Positions 42,908 to 52,302 are shown, numbered from the stretch's first letter. The stretch is DNA of 64,000 nt from Denitrobaculum sp965225735 (GCA_965225735.1 CBDDBN010000001.1:1-64000), one strand, 5' to 3'. The notes: generated from the letters alone by a model not told the origin. A program made the numbers and translations.

Positions 42908-44155
42908 ATGGCTTCTGAGGCACTCTATACAACGCTGACAGCTTGCCGGATTTGCGGCAGCGATCATCTGACAGACGTCATGGACATGGGAGTTCAGAGC
43001 CTGAGCGGCCGGTTTCCAGGCGAAGGGGAGGCGGATCCGCCAGAGGCGCCCTTGCAGCTCGTTGCCTGCGGGAACTGCGGGCTGGTTCAGCTAAAACACA
43101 GCGTTACGCCTGACGAAATGTACACCTCGGGCTACGGTTATCGCTCCGGCATCAATCAGACAATGCGCGATCATCTACGTTCGATTGCCGAAGATGTGGC
43201 TGCCAGGGCGGACTTAAAGGACGACGATTGCGTTCTGGATATCGGCTGCAACGACGGTACGCTTTTGAAGGCCTATCCTGCGGAGGTCCGAAAGATTGGG
43301 ATCGACGCCGTCGCAGATAAGTTCGTTGACGAGTATCCATCCGATTTTTTGGTTCATGCCGGTTTCTTTAACGCCGAAAGCTATCGCTCGCTCGTCGGTG
43401 ACGACAAAGCCAGGATTGTCACCTCCATTTCGATGTTCTACGATCTCGAGCATCCGGATGCTTTTGCGAAGGACGTAAGGTCGATCCTCGCCGAAGATGG
43501 TATCTGGGTGATGGAGCAGAGTTATATCGTGGATATGCTTGAGGCAAATTCCTTCGATACCGTTTGTCACGAACATCTTGAGTACTATGCCTTGCGCCAG
43601 ATCGAGTATCTGGCTCAGCAAAACGGCTTGCGGGTCTTCGATGTCACCCGCAACAAGATAAACGGAGGCAGTTTCCGCCTTTATCTTTGCCACGAGTCTG
43701 CGTCCTATAAAGAAAACGAAACGGCCCTTTCAGCGCTTCGGTCTCTAGAACGCGAAAAGCAGTTCGAGACTGGCGAGGTCTATCGCGCGTTCGAGCGTCG
43801 CTGCAGGGAACAGGCTGAGAAGCTCAAGGATCTATTGGTTTCGCTGAAAGAGGACGGCAAAAAGGTTCACATTTACGGTGCCTCGACCAAAGGCAATATC
43901 ACGCTGCAATACGCTGGTATTGATGGATCCCTGATCGCCTGCGCCGCCGACCGGAATAAGGAGAAAGCTGGGAAACGTACGCCCAAGACCAATATTCCGA
44001 TTGTCCTGGAAGCCGTATCTCGCGCTATGGAGCCTGACTACTTTTTGGTGCTTCCCTGGCATTTCAAGGAAGAATTTGTGGCGCGCGAAGCGGAATTTGT
44101 TAGAAGAGGCGGCAAGTTCATATTCCCGCTGCCCGAGGTCGAGATTCTGCCCTAA
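42908..44155 (+). CDS. NDP-hexose C-methyltransferase (zinc-binding N-terminus)
   Basis: The 415-residue protein has an N-terminal Zn site (CRICGSDH ... CGNCGLVQL), a SAM-binding core (VLDIGCNDGTLLKAYPAEVR) and the family block EHLEYYALRQIEYLAQQNGL then NKINGGSFRLYL. A C-terminal Rossmann-like domain follows (VHIYGASTKGNITLQYAGI). This is the three-part layout of TylC3/EvaC-type enzymes that methylate C3 of 4-keto-6-deoxy sugars. Position after gmd suggests a branched GDP-4-keto-6-deoxy-mannose derivative as product. This is inference. Confidence 0.88.
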   Translation: MASEALYTTLTACRICGSDHLTDVMDMGVQSLSGRFPGEGEADPPEAPLQLVACGNCGLVQLKHSVTPDEMYTSGYGYRSGINQTMRDHLRSIAEDVAARADLKDDDCVLDIGCNDGTLLKAYPAEVRKIGIDAVADKFVDEYPSDFLVHAGFFNAESYRSLVGDDKARIVTSISMFYDLEHPDAFAKDVRSILAEDGIWVMEQSYIVDMLEANSFDTVCHEHLEYYALRQIEYLAQQNGLRVFDVTRNKINGGSFRLYLCHESASYKENETALSALRSLEREKQFETGEVYRAFERRCREQAEKLKDLLVSLKEDGKKVHIYGASTKGNITLQYAGIDGSLIACAADRNKEKAGKRTPKTNIPIVLEAVSRAMEPDYFLVLPWHFKEEFVAREAEFVRRGGKFIFPLPEVEILP

Positions 44156-44248
44156 CCGGGTTAACGCCGATGAGAGTGGCGCAGTCGGCACACTCCGACC
44201 ATAGGGCGGTTCCAAGTCTATGCGGAATTATCTAGGCATAGGATGATT

Positions 44249-45451
44249 ATGAAAGAATCGGAAAGGCCGAGAGAAGCGCCGTCATCGAGTTTGGGATTGC
44301 CGGTCCGGGATCAAGCTGCACTGCAAGGCGTCAAAGTACCCTGGGCCCAGCCGAAGCTCGCGGAGAACGCGCGTCAGCGCGTCATCGATGCACTGGATTC
44401 GAACTGGATCTCCCACGGACCTTTCGTCAAGGAACTTGAGGAACGCATTGCCAGTTTCTGTGGCGTTCGTCATGCGATCGCTGTCGCCAACGGAACGGTA
44501 GCGATACATCTCGCGCTGTTGAGCCTGGACCTGAAGCCTGGTGATGAAGTGATCGTGCCGGGATTCACCTTCGTCGCGGTCGCCAATATGGCTCTGGCTG
44601 TCGGGGCGACACCTGTTTACGTTGACGTCGATCCGGCGACTTGGTGCCTCAATGCGACCGAGGTCGAAAAAGCACTTACTGACCGGACGCGGGTCATTTG
44701 CGTCGTCAATCTCTATGGCAACGTTGGGGAACTCCAAGCCTTAAGAAAGCTCGCGGACGCTCGAGGCATCGTGTTGCTTGAAGATAATGCGGAATCTTTT
44801 GGGACTGTCGCGGCTGGTCAAATGGCCGGCTCCGTTGGGCATCTATCGACCCTTAGTTTTCAGGCTACAAAAACCATAACGACCGGGGAAGGCGGTATGG
44901 TTTTGACCAATTCCGATGATCTCAAAGAGAACATGATCCTGCTGCGCGATCATGGTATGCGCAAAGACCGTCGCTATTGGCATGACGTGGTAGGGTACAA
45001 TTTCCGACTGACGAATCTACAGGCCGCCCTTGGCTGCGCCCAGATGGATAGCATCGAAGCGATATTCGAAGACCGCCGCAGGATTCATCGAGGATATCTG
45101 GAGGGTTTGAAGGCCTGCGCGCAGTTTGTGCCGCAGACTTATAACGCAGATGTTTCCCCGGTTTTGTGGGCTTTTGCCGGCCGTATCCAGGTGGATCAGA
45201 TTGGGTTGAACGAACTCCAGGAAATTAGAGACCGTTGTATCCAGGGCTTGATGGCCAAGGGGATTGAAACACGTCCGGGTTTCTATGCGATTAGCAGTTT
45301 GCCGCCCTATGACGCGCCGGTCCAGCCGGTGTCGAGCCTCTTGTCGGCGTCTGTCATTTCGTTGCCGACTTATACTGATCTGACGAACGACCAGATCAGC
45401 TGCGTTTGTGAGAGCTTCATCGAAGTTCTAAGTAAGGTGAGTGAATCCTAA
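44249..45451 (+). CDS. GDP-perosamine synthase-like aminotransferase
   Basis: A PLP enzyme of the DegT/DnrJ/EryC1 family, 400 residues from the ATG at 44249 (AGG site before it; an ATG at 44243 is also possible). It has GVRHAIAVANGTVAIHLALL, LEDNAESFGTVAAGQMAG and the PLP Lys in LSFQATKTITTGEGGMVLTN. The stretch YWHDVVGYNFRLTNLQAALG, and ETRPGFYAISSLPPY near the C-terminus, are very like GDP-perosamine synthases (RfbE/Per). With gmd it would give GDP-4-amino-4,6-dideoxymannose, possibly C-methylated by the preceding gene product. Confidence 0.88.
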   Translation: MKESERPREAPSSSLGLPVRDQAALQGVKVPWAQPKLAENARQRVIDALDSNWISHGPFVKELEERIASFCGVRHAIAVANGTVAIHLALLSLDLKPGDEVIVPGFTFVAVANMALAVGATPVYVDVDPATWCLNATEVEKALTDRTRVICVVNLYGNVGELQALRKLADARGIVLLEDNAESFGTVAAGQMAGSVGHLSTLSFQATKTITTGEGGMVLTNSDDLKENMILLRDHGMRKDRRYWHDVVGYNFRLTNLQAALGCAQMDSIEAIFEDRRRIHRGYLEGLKACAQFVPQTYNADVSPVLWAFAGRIQVDQIGLNELQEIRDRCIQGLMAKGIETRPGFYAISSLPPYDAPVQPVSSLLSASVISLPTYTDLTNDQISCVCESFIEVLSKVSES

Positions 45452-46275
45452 TGAAGGCTCCCGAAGCGTTTTTGCATCCCTATATCCTGCAAGCGCCGAC
45501 GGCGCTCGCGCTAGAGCGCTCGCTCGAGTGTTCGCTGTTTTCGACGAAGGAACTCCGGCACCCGATCCTGGATATCGGCAGCGGTGATGGCCTTTTCGCG
45601 CTCAATTGCTTTGATCACAAAATAGATGTCGGAATTGATCCTTCTGAGATTGAAATAGAGGCTTCGTCCAAACTCGACGTCTACAAGGAACTGATCTGTT
45701 GCTACGGAAATGACATTCCAAAGGCAGACAAATCTTTCGCGACCATCATCTCAAACAGCGTCCTTGAACATATCGAGGACCTGGAACCTGTTATCCGGGA
45801 GGCGCGCCGCCTCATCACGGACGATGGCGAAATGATCGTGACGGTTCCAACCGACCAGTTTGAGCAGGGCTCTCTGATTGCCCGCCTGTTGCAGGCCGTC
45901 GGTATGAACTCTTTGGCGCTGTCATTCCGGAAAAAATACAATAAGTTCTGGCGTCATTTCCATGCCCCGAACGAGGCGGAATGGGCGAAGATGTTCGAGC
46001 GAAACGGCTTCGAGGTGAAGTCGCAGGTTCTCTATTGCCCGAAGAATACGGCGACATTCAACGATTTCATGGCGCCTCTCGCCCTGCCATCAATGATCGT
46101 CAAGAAAACCTTGAACTACTGGGTTTTGGTGCCTGCGTGGCGAAAGCTAGTGGCGCCGCTGTTGTTCGGTCTTGCCAAGCCTTGGTGTCAGGTTTCGGAC
46201 GAAAAGGGCCACAATACACTCCTTTTCATGACCTTAACGCCGCGCCTCGGCGAAGAACCGAGCCCTGCAGAGTAA
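45451..46275 (+). CDS. Class I SAM-dependent methyltransferase
   Basis: This 274-residue protein has motif I ILDIGSGDGLFALNCFDHKI, then FATIISNSVLEHIEDLEPVI and DDGEMIVTVPTDQFEQG, as in Methyltransf_11 enzymes. Its start overlaps the aminotransferase stop by one base (TAATG) and its stop overlaps the next start in the same way, so it belongs to a tight gmd-to-flippase operon. It may O- or N-methylate the amino sugar or a chain end. Confidence 0.88.
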   Translation: MKAPEAFLHPYILQAPTALALERSLECSLFSTKELRHPILDIGSGDGLFALNCFDHKIDVGIDPSEIEIEASSKLDVYKELICCYGNDIPKADKSFATIISNSVLEHIEDLEPVIREARRLITDDGEMIVTVPTDQFEQGSLIARLLQAVGMNSLALSFRKKYNKFWRHFHAPNEAEWAKMFERNGFEVKSQVLYCPKNTATFNDFMAPLALPSMIVKKTLNYWVLVPAWRKLVAPLLFGLAKPWCQVSDEKGHNTLLFMTLTPRLGEEPSPAE

Positions 46276-47288
46276 TGGCTGTCACTATGCAGACAGCCTC
46301 CAGCGAAACCGACAGCGAAGACAAGCGCTACAGTGTCAGGCGCCTGCTTCCGAAGTTGGCCCTCGGGTCGGCCTTATCTGTTGGTGTGATTTACTTTCTT
46401 TCCCAGCGGATTGACATGCAGCAACTGCTGGGGCTCGCCGGAAACATCCAGGTCAGTGTGATTGTTCTAGCGGTCGCAGTCTATTGGAGTTCGTTGTTTT
46501 TGAGGGCTTGCCGCTGGAAGGTGCTGATTGGAAAGGCACCGGAAGTGCGCGTGCTGCCGCTTTTCTCGGCTTTCGTGATTGGTGCGGGCTTCAATACTTT
46601 GATTCCTGCCAAGATCGGCGAGTTGTTTCGTATCCAGGTTTCGTCGCGCTGGCTGACGATCAGCAGACTGCGCTTGGCGGGTGGTATCTTCATTGAAAAG
46701 TGCCAGGACATGCTGGTGCTGCTCGGATTTTTTGCCTCCGGAATCTATGTTGTCGCGAACAAAACCACCGATCCGGCACTCTTGACCAAGGTTTTGGTCA
46801 TCGCGAGCGCCTTGCTGTCTGCCGCCGCATTGGGCTTGTTTGTCGTGTTTTTCTTTTATCCCCGCTTGCTTCGGCGCGCTAAGAGCAGCGGTATTGTGAA
46901 GCTCATCGATAGCTTTGTCGCCGGGATATCGGGTGCGGTCACGACAGGAATCTCGCGAAACCTGATACTGACTCTCGGAATATGGGTCGCCGATCTCGCG
47001 ACCTTGTGGCTGATCCTCTATTCCATTCAGATTGATTTGAAGGTTCTGGAATTGATGCTTCTGACCGGCGCCTACAGCTTCATCAGTCTGGTTCCAAGCG
47101 CGCCTGTACATCTCGGCACCTATCAGGCGGCGTTCGTATTCGTCTTTGCAATTCTGGGTCATTCCGCGGAGAGCGCGTTCCTGGGGGCTCTGCTTGTCCA
47201 GGCTTGCCTTCTGGCACCTGTAGCACTACTTGCCGTCGTTGTGTCCTTTTGGTTCTGGCGGGATTTCCTTAAATTCAGACGGCAGTGA
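46275..47288 (+). CDS. Flippase-like/LPG-synthase-TM membrane protein
   Basis: From the ATG at 46275 the protein has 337 residues and about eight membrane spans (LALGSALSVGVIYFLSQRI, ILVIASALLSAAALGLFVVF-type segments). It carries the family segment SLFLRACRWKVLIG and IPAKIGELFRIQV, ending PSAPVHLGTYQAAFVFVFAI. These fit the UPF0104/LPG_synthase_TM family. Members in glycan clusters are thought to flip lipid-linked sugars. It follows a polyprenol-phosphate sugar transferase gene in the same operon, which supports that idea. A longer upstream frame overlaps the methyltransferase and is not used. Confidence 0.87.
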   Translation: MAVTMQTASSETDSEDKRYSVRRLLPKLALGSALSVGVIYFLSQRIDMQQLLGLAGNIQVSVIVLAVAVYWSSLFLRACRWKVLIGKAPEVRVLPLFSAFVIGAGFNTLIPAKIGELFRIQVSSRWLTISRLRLAGGIFIEKCQDMLVLLGFFASGIYVVANKTTDPALLTKVLVIASALLSAAALGLFVVFFFYPRLLRRAKSSGIVKLIDSFVAGISGAVTTGISRNLILTLGIWVADLATLWLILYSIQIDLKVLELMLLTGAYSFISLVPSAPVHLGTYQAAFVFVFAILGHSAESAFLGALLVQACLLAPVALLAVVVSFWFWRDFLKFRRQ

Positions 47289-47430
47289 CAGGCGGCGGCT
47301 TTTGACAGGGGCTGCAAAAGGCCTCGCAAACAGCCACCATGCTTTGGTTCCGTCAGGGATTCAGCCGTCAAATGCTGCTTGTTTCAGGATAGGTTCTGTA
47401 TAGGTTTGCAGCTTGCACTAGGTAGTCGAA

Positions 47431-48015
47431 GTGGTCGAAATTGACGCGCAACATTTAAGGCAGATGGTTGAGCTGCACTACAGAATTCTGCATTGGTCGA
47501 TCAATGCGCGGCTTGGGTACGAGCATGTGAACCAACTCTATAAGACCCTGCTTAACGACCCCGATGTCTTTGGATACGCAGATATCGATCGACATGGCCG
47601 CATGCTATCGTTCATCACCATAACCCGGGATCTTCGCGCCACGCGCCGACGCCTGTTTGCGACCTTCACCGCCAGAAAGTACCTGGCGCTGCTCTTTCAG
47701 TCCTTGTGGAAGCCGGCGGATTTCGTCGATCTCTTCGAGAACAAATTCGTTGTTCCCGGATTGCTGGAAAAGCTGCAGGCGCGCACGGAGCTATTTACCT
47801 GGGTGGGCGATATTGACGACCTCGCCGGCCGTGTATCGGCCGTGCGAATCATGCAGTATGCTGTCGTGCAGTTACAACAGCAGGGATTGACGCCTGTTAT
47901 CGCTCAGGTCGCGAAATACGATGAAAACCCGAACAGGTACCATGAGAAAGCGGGAAACAAGCTGGCCCATTCGCTGTTACGCAACAACATCTATCTCATG
48001 GCAGACACGAAATGA
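47431..48015 (+). CDS. GNAT-like acetyltransferase
   Basis: The 194-residue frame starts with GTG at 47431 (an ATG at 47464 is another option). The sequence HYRILHWSINARLGYEHVNQ, FGYADIDRHGRMLSFITITR and the C-terminal NPNRYHEKAGNKLAHSLLRN fit a GNAT fold, although the acetyl-CoA loop is not canonical. Its stop overlaps the PP-loop gene (ATGA), so it is the first gene of the 47431-52257 block. The role is probably N- or O-acylation of a sugar; uncertain. Confidence 0.6.
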   Translation: MVEIDAQHLRQMVELHYRILHWSINARLGYEHVNQLYKTLLNDPDVFGYADIDRHGRMLSFITITRDLRATRRRLFATFTARKYLALLFQSLWKPADFVDLFENKFVVPGLLEKLQARTELFTWVGDIDDLAGRVSAVRIMQYAVVQLQQQGLTPVIAQVAKYDENPNRYHEKAGNKLAHSLLRNNIYLMADTK

Positions 48016-49013
48016 CTCAACGCCGACGCTGCAAAATCTGCTGCATATCCGAGAATTTTCCGGGGGCACAACTCGACGCCGACTCGGTGTGCCGTGATTG
48101 CCGGCAATTCAAGCTTCAGAATGATCCCGATGCACAGATTCGGCGGAACCAGGCGAACATTGAGAAGGCCATCGCTGAGCGGCGTGGCAAGGGCAAGTAC
48201 GATGTTATCGTGGCTTATAGTGGTGGAAAGGACAGTTCCTTTTCACTGCTGTACCTGCAAGAGACATACGATTTAAAGGTGCTCGCTTTTCTGGTCGACA
48301 ACAATTTCGTATCTGACCAGGCCAAAAGGAATGCCGACGTCTTCACCGGGAAGTTGGGTGTGGACCTGGTGACCTTTAAGCCCAATTCTCGTTTCATGAA
48401 CAAGATGTACACGACGTCGCTGGAAGGCGATCTCTACGACATGTCCCAGCTTTCGCGAGCAAATGCAGCCTGTCTGTCTTGCATCAATCTCATCAACAAT
48501 TTTGTGCTGGATGAAGCAGTTCGCCGTAAGGTTCCCATCATCGCCGGTGGCTATATCGAGGGCCAGATCCCGAACCACTCCGGCGTGGTGAAGATGGACA
48601 ATCCGATGATCCATTCCTTCCGCGACAAAAACCGGAAAAAGCTGTCCGACGAGATCGATCCGCGTTTTGACAGCTATCTGGACATCGCCAGTCCGCAGGC
48701 CGGAAGTGATCATCCGATCTTTATCAATCCGCTCTTGGGAATGAACTATAGCGAGACTGAAATCGTTGAGACGATCTCCAAGTACGGATGGTCAAAACCC
48801 AAGGATACGGGCAAGTCTTCGAGCAATTGCCTGCTCAACGATTACGCAATCTCTGTGCATCATGAGCGCTACGGGTTCCACCCCTATGAGGCCGAGATCT
48901 GCGCCCAGGTGCGACGTGGAAGCCTGACGAAGGAAGAGGCCCTAGACAAACTTGCTGATATTCGTCCTGCCGATCAGTTTGTTGAAACGAAAAAACGCTT
49001 AGCGGATCAATAG
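48012..49013 (+). CDS. PP-loop sugar amidotransferase (WbpG/PseA-like)
   Basis: A 333-residue PP-loop ATPase with YDVIVAYSGGKDSSFSLLYL (SGGKDS at about 72-77), an N-terminal Cys cluster (CKICCIS ... CRDC) likely binding zinc, ANAACLSCINLINNFVLDEA and VPIIAGGYIEGQIPNHSGVV. This fits N-acetyl-sugar amidotransferases that make acetamidino groups on LPS sugars. Such enzymes usually work with HisH/HisF-like ammonia partners, none of which is seen here. The next gene encodes an AsnB with its own glutaminase domain, which could supply ammonia. Confidence 0.85.
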   Translation: MTQRRRCKICCISENFPGAQLDADSVCRDCRQFKLQNDPDAQIRRNQANIEKAIAERRGKGKYDVIVAYSGGKDSSFSLLYLQETYDLKVLAFLVDNNFVSDQAKRNADVFTGKLGVDLVTFKPNSRFMNKMYTTSLEGDLYDMSQLSRANAACLSCINLINNFVLDEAVRRKVPIIAGGYIEGQIPNHSGVVKMDNPMIHSFRDKNRKKLSDEIDPRFDSYLDIASPQAGSDHPIFINPLLGMNYSETEIVETISKYGWSKPKDTGKSSSNCLLNDYAISVHHERYGFHPYEAEICAQVRRGSLTKEEALDKLADIRPADQFVETKKRLADQ

Positions 49014-49022
49014 GAGTTCGCT

Positions 49023-50999
49023 ATGTGCGGCATCGTGGGCATGTTCAACCCTTCGGGTCTGTCGCGTGAGCTTCGAGACGAGGCCGCGTTCGATTCGATG
49101 GTGGCTGCACTTGATCATCGGGGGCCTGACGAAGCGGGGGCTCTTTATCACGACAAGATTTGGCTCGGACACACACGGCTTTCAATTATCGACATAAGCC
49201 AGGGTCAACAGCCGATGAGCCTGGAAGACGACGGTATCCACATCGTCTTCAATGGCGAGATTTTTAATTATGTCGAACTACGAAAAGAGCTGGTTGAACA
49301 AGGGTTTGAGTTTAAAACAAGCAGCGATACAGAAGTGCTGCTGCAGCTTTATCGGCGCGACGGCGAAGCCGTGGTGGATAGCCTGAACGGGCAGTTTGCG
49401 TTCTGCATTTGGGATCAGAAGAAAAACCGGGTTTTTCTCGCTCGCGACCATGCCGGAATCTTGCCGCTGTTCTATGCCCAACGGGACGGTACGTTGTTTT
49501 TTGGTTCCAGCATCAAAGCGCTGCTGCACCATCCGGCAATGGCGGCTCAACTGAACCACGCCGCGTTGAAGTCACTATGCCTGTTCTGGGTGCCGATCGG
49601 CGGTGAGACCTTTTTTAAGGACATTTACCAGCTCGATCCGGGTGAATGTCTTACGCTGGATGCCAGCGGGATCTCGAAACGCACCTACTGGGATTTGACT
49701 TTTCCGCCAGCCCCGGAAGTGCGTTCCAAGCCTGAGTGGGCTGAGGCGACACGGGAAGCTATCTCGCGGGCCGTAAAACTCAGGTTACGTGCAGATGTTC
49801 CCGTTGGATCCTACCTCTCCGGCGGGCTCGACTCCTCGATTCTAGCGGCGCTGGCTGCCGAGGCGCAGCCGCAGGCCCTGTCCACCTTCTCCATCGCCTT
49901 TTCGGAGAAGGATTATGATGAGAGTGACCATCAGAAAAGCCTGATTGAGCATCACGCCCTTAGCAGCCGTACGATATCCATCACTCCGGAAATGATCGCC
50001 GCCCGCTACGAAGAGATGATCGTTCAGGCGGAACAGCCGGTTTATCGGACAGCGCCTGTTCCCCTGCATTATCTATCTGAAATGGTGCACGAGAGCGGCT
50101 TTAAGGTCGTGCTGTCCGGCGAGGGTGCTGACGAAATTGCCGGCGGCTACAACATCTTTAAGGAAACCGCCATTCGGCGACAGATTGCTGACGGGGTCGA
50201 CGATGCGGTGTGGCAGCATGAACTTATGCAGATTTATCCTTATCTGCGGCAGTTCGATCCGCGCTATAGCCGGATGATGATGGAGTTTTACCGCAAGCAG
50301 AGCAGTCGGCCCGAAGACCCTCTGTTTAGCCACCTCGTGAGAGTTCAAAATGGCGCTGCGGCGATCAGGTTCATGAATCCGGATATGCAGTCATTGATGG
50401 CGGAAACGAACAGCGAGACTGTCTTGAAGGCGAAATTGCCGACAGAGTTTGACGACTGTTCAAGTATGCAGAAGACTCAATATCTGGAAATGAAGACATT
50501 GCTGGCCGGATATCTGTTGTCGTCCCAAGGCGATCGGATGTCGATGGCACACTCGGTCGAGGCCCGCTATCCCTTTCTCGATCGCAACGTGATCTCGTTG
50601 TTCGCCGCCATGCCGGACGATGTGAAGCTCAATGGACTGGACGAAAAGCACATTTTGAAAGAGGCCTTCCGAGATATGCTCCCTGCAAGCATTGCCGAGC
50701 GAAAGAAGCAGCCTTATCGGGCGCCGGAGTCGCTGGCGACCCTTTCCGGGGATATGCGGGAACGTTTCCTGAGCGCCGATGCGATCGCCGCGACTGGCGT
50801 ATTTGACCCGCTCAGGGTCGGGAAGCTATGCGATAAGCTGGAAGCAGCAAACGAAACGAATCAATTTAGTTTCGGCGACAACTTTGCATTCAATTGCATA
50901 TTGTCAACGCAGATTTTCCATGAAAACTTCATACAGAGTGCGCCGCAGCCGAAGGCACCATCGGGCGTCTGGGATATCAAGCGGACATACATCCACTAG
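49023..50999 (+). CDS. Asparagine-synthase-like glutamine amidotransferase (AsnB family)
   Basis: This 658-residue protein begins MCGIVGMFNPSG with the N-terminal nucleophile Cys2, then DHRGPDEAGALY, FNGEIFNYVELRKEL and SSDTEVLLQLY of the glutaminase domain. The synthetase domain has VPVGSYLSGGLDSSILAALA and SMAHSVEARYPFLDRNVISL. It starts 9 bp after the PP-loop gene with a good AGGAG site. In this block (amidotransferase, AsnB, ACP, acyltransferase) it is more likely to amidate a carboxylate on a sugar or ACP-bound acyl group than to make free asparagine. Confidence 0.9.
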   Translation: MCGIVGMFNPSGLSRELRDEAAFDSMVAALDHRGPDEAGALYHDKIWLGHTRLSIIDISQGQQPMSLEDDGIHIVFNGEIFNYVELRKELVEQGFEFKTSSDTEVLLQLYRRDGEAVVDSLNGQFAFCIWDQKKNRVFLARDHAGILPLFYAQRDGTLFFGSSIKALLHHPAMAAQLNHAALKSLCLFWVPIGGETFFKDIYQLDPGECLTLDASGISKRTYWDLTFPPAPEVRSKPEWAEATREAISRAVKLRLRADVPVGSYLSGGLDSSILAALAAEAQPQALSTFSIAFSEKDYDESDHQKSLIEHHALSSRTISITPEMIAARYEEMIVQAEQPVYRTAPVPLHYLSEMVHESGFKVVLSGEGADEIAGGYNIFKETAIRRQIADGVDDAVWQHELMQIYPYLRQFDPRYSRMMMEFYRKQSSRPEDPLFSHLVRVQNGAAAIRFMNPDMQSLMAETNSETVLKAKLPTEFDDCSSMQKTQYLEMKTLLAGYLLSSQGDRMSMAHSVEARYPFLDRNVISLFAAMPDDVKLNGLDEKHILKEAFRDMLPASIAERKKQPYRAPESLATLSGDMRERFLSADAIAATGVFDPLRVGKLCDKLEAANETNQFSFGDNFAFNCILSTQIFHENFIQSAPQPKAPSGVWDIKRTYIH

Positions 51000-51010
51000 G
51001 GTTAAAGACA

Positions 51011-51259
51011 TTGAGTGAAATACGGCAGGAAATAAAGGGTTTGATCGCGTCGATAAATGTGACCTTGGATGCGGACAACATTTCGGACAGCGATAACATC
51101 ATCGAGACCCAGATTCTCGATTCGTTTGGCTTTGTCGATCTTATCAGCCAGTTGGAGACGACCTTTGGCATCGTGATCGACAGCGAAGAGATCACGGGTA
51201 GCCACTTCAATTGTGTCGACAACATCGCTCAATTCGTATCCGAGAAAAAGGCGAGCTGA
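51011..51259 (+). CDS. Acyl carrier protein
   Basis: An 82-residue acidic protein with the phosphopantetheine Ser in ILDSFGFVDLISQLE (about residue 38) and helices typical of ACPs. It starts with TTG at 51011, 11 bp after the AsnB stop, with AGGG close to the stop codon. It is not the fatty-acid AcpP, which would have a DSLD motif and sit next to fabF. It is paired with the FabD-like gene downstream and with no ketosynthase, so it probably carries one special acyl unit. Confidence 0.9.
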   Translation: MSEIRQEIKGLIASINVTLDADNISDSDNIIETQILDSFGFVDLISQLETTFGIVIDSEEITGSHFNCVDNIAQFVSEKKAS

Positions 51260-51321
51260 GAAGGGGGGCGCCGACAGGCCCCAGGGTGAAGGTTTTTTAC
51301 GACTGCATGTGGAGAAACTAA

Positions 51322-52257
51322 GTGGCGTCCGCGTTTCTGTTTCCGGGCCAGGCTGCGCAGCAGCCCGGGATGATGACAGACTTCATCGAGAACGAGGCGG
51401 TCGTCCGCCAAAGTCTCGAGAGGATATCGGACGCGACTTCGGTGGACGTTGCGGCGCTCTGCACGTCGGCTGACGAAACCCAATTGAATGATGGCAGGCT
51501 TTCCGGGCTCGTTGTTGTGGCCTCGTCGGTGGCGCTGTACCACCTCGCGAGAGAAAACGGCCTTACGGCGGACGCTTGCGCCGGATACAGCGTTGGCCAG
51601 TATGCCGCCTTGTACGCGGCTGGCATGCTATCTCTCGACTCCATGTTGGCCATCCTGATGGAACGCCAAGAAGCTCTCGATAGCGCGGCAAAGAACCAGG
51701 CTTCGGGCATGGTGGCTGCGCTGGGTGTTCCTCTCTCGAAGGTCGAGGAAATCGTGGCGGAATTCGAAGGCGCTGAGATCTCCAATTACAATTGCCCCAA
51801 TAACTATTCTGTGGCCTGCCATAGGCATGATGCCGAGGCTCTTGTGGATCGTTTCACAAAGGCGGATGCGGTCCGGTCGCTTGTCTTGCCGGTCGCCGGC
51901 GGTTGGCACAGTCACTTCATGCTGCCGGCCGCGGAAGCAATCCGATCATCTCTCGAGAGCCTGGATCTTAGGACGTCGGACTGCGTCTTTGTCGACAATG
52001 TCTGCGGGCTCTCGTTGTCAGATCCCAGCGAAATCAGAGCTTCGCTTTTCGAGCATGTTCATAAAGCTGTTCAATGGGAAAAGTCTCTGCATTCTCTCTT
52101 TGAGCTGGAGATTTCCTCCTTCGTGGAGCTCGGCTATGGCGATCAGCTTTCCAAGTTCGTGAAGTTCACTGACCGCAGGAAACAGGTGTTTCCGACCGGA
52201 ACCCTGCAGCGGTTTCACCAAACACTGCAAGCAAAAGAAGCGGGCCGGATTCAGTAG
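51322..52257 (+). CDS. FabD-like acyl-CoA:ACP transacylase
   Basis: A 311-residue malonyltransferase-fold protein: AFLFPGQAAQQPGMMTDFIE, active Ser in CAGYSVGQYAALYAAGML (GYSVG instead of GHSLG), Arg in ILMERQEALDSAAK at the place of the malonyl-carboxylate Arg, and active His in PVAGGWHSHFMLPAAEA. So both Ser and His are present and the Arg suggests a dicarboxylic acyl unit. It starts with GTG at 51322 (GGAG site) 62 bp after the ACP. It is the last gene of the island on the plus strand, convergent with the cupin gene. Confidence 0.88.
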   Translation: MASAFLFPGQAAQQPGMMTDFIENEAVVRQSLERISDATSVDVAALCTSADETQLNDGRLSGLVVVASSVALYHLARENGLTADACAGYSVGQYAALYAAGMLSLDSMLAILMERQEALDSAAKNQASGMVAALGVPLSKVEEIVAEFEGAEISNYNCPNNYSVACHRHDAEALVDRFTKADAVRSLVLPVAGGWHSHFMLPAAEAIRSSLESLDLRTSDCVFVDNVCGLSLSDPSEIRASLFEHVHKAVQWEKSLHSLFELEISSFVELGYGDQLSKFVKFTDRRKQVFPTGTLQRFHQTLQAKEAGRIQ

Positions 52258-52302
52258 AACCCCTGACAATGTTACGGACTTGCGTGAAGCGCCGGGACGG
52301 TG

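Noticed and set aside
45981..46274. N-terminal extension of the flippase-like protein
   Set aside because: Overlaps the upstream methyltransferase; the ATG at 46275 overlaps its stop in the usual coupled way and starts the family-like protein.
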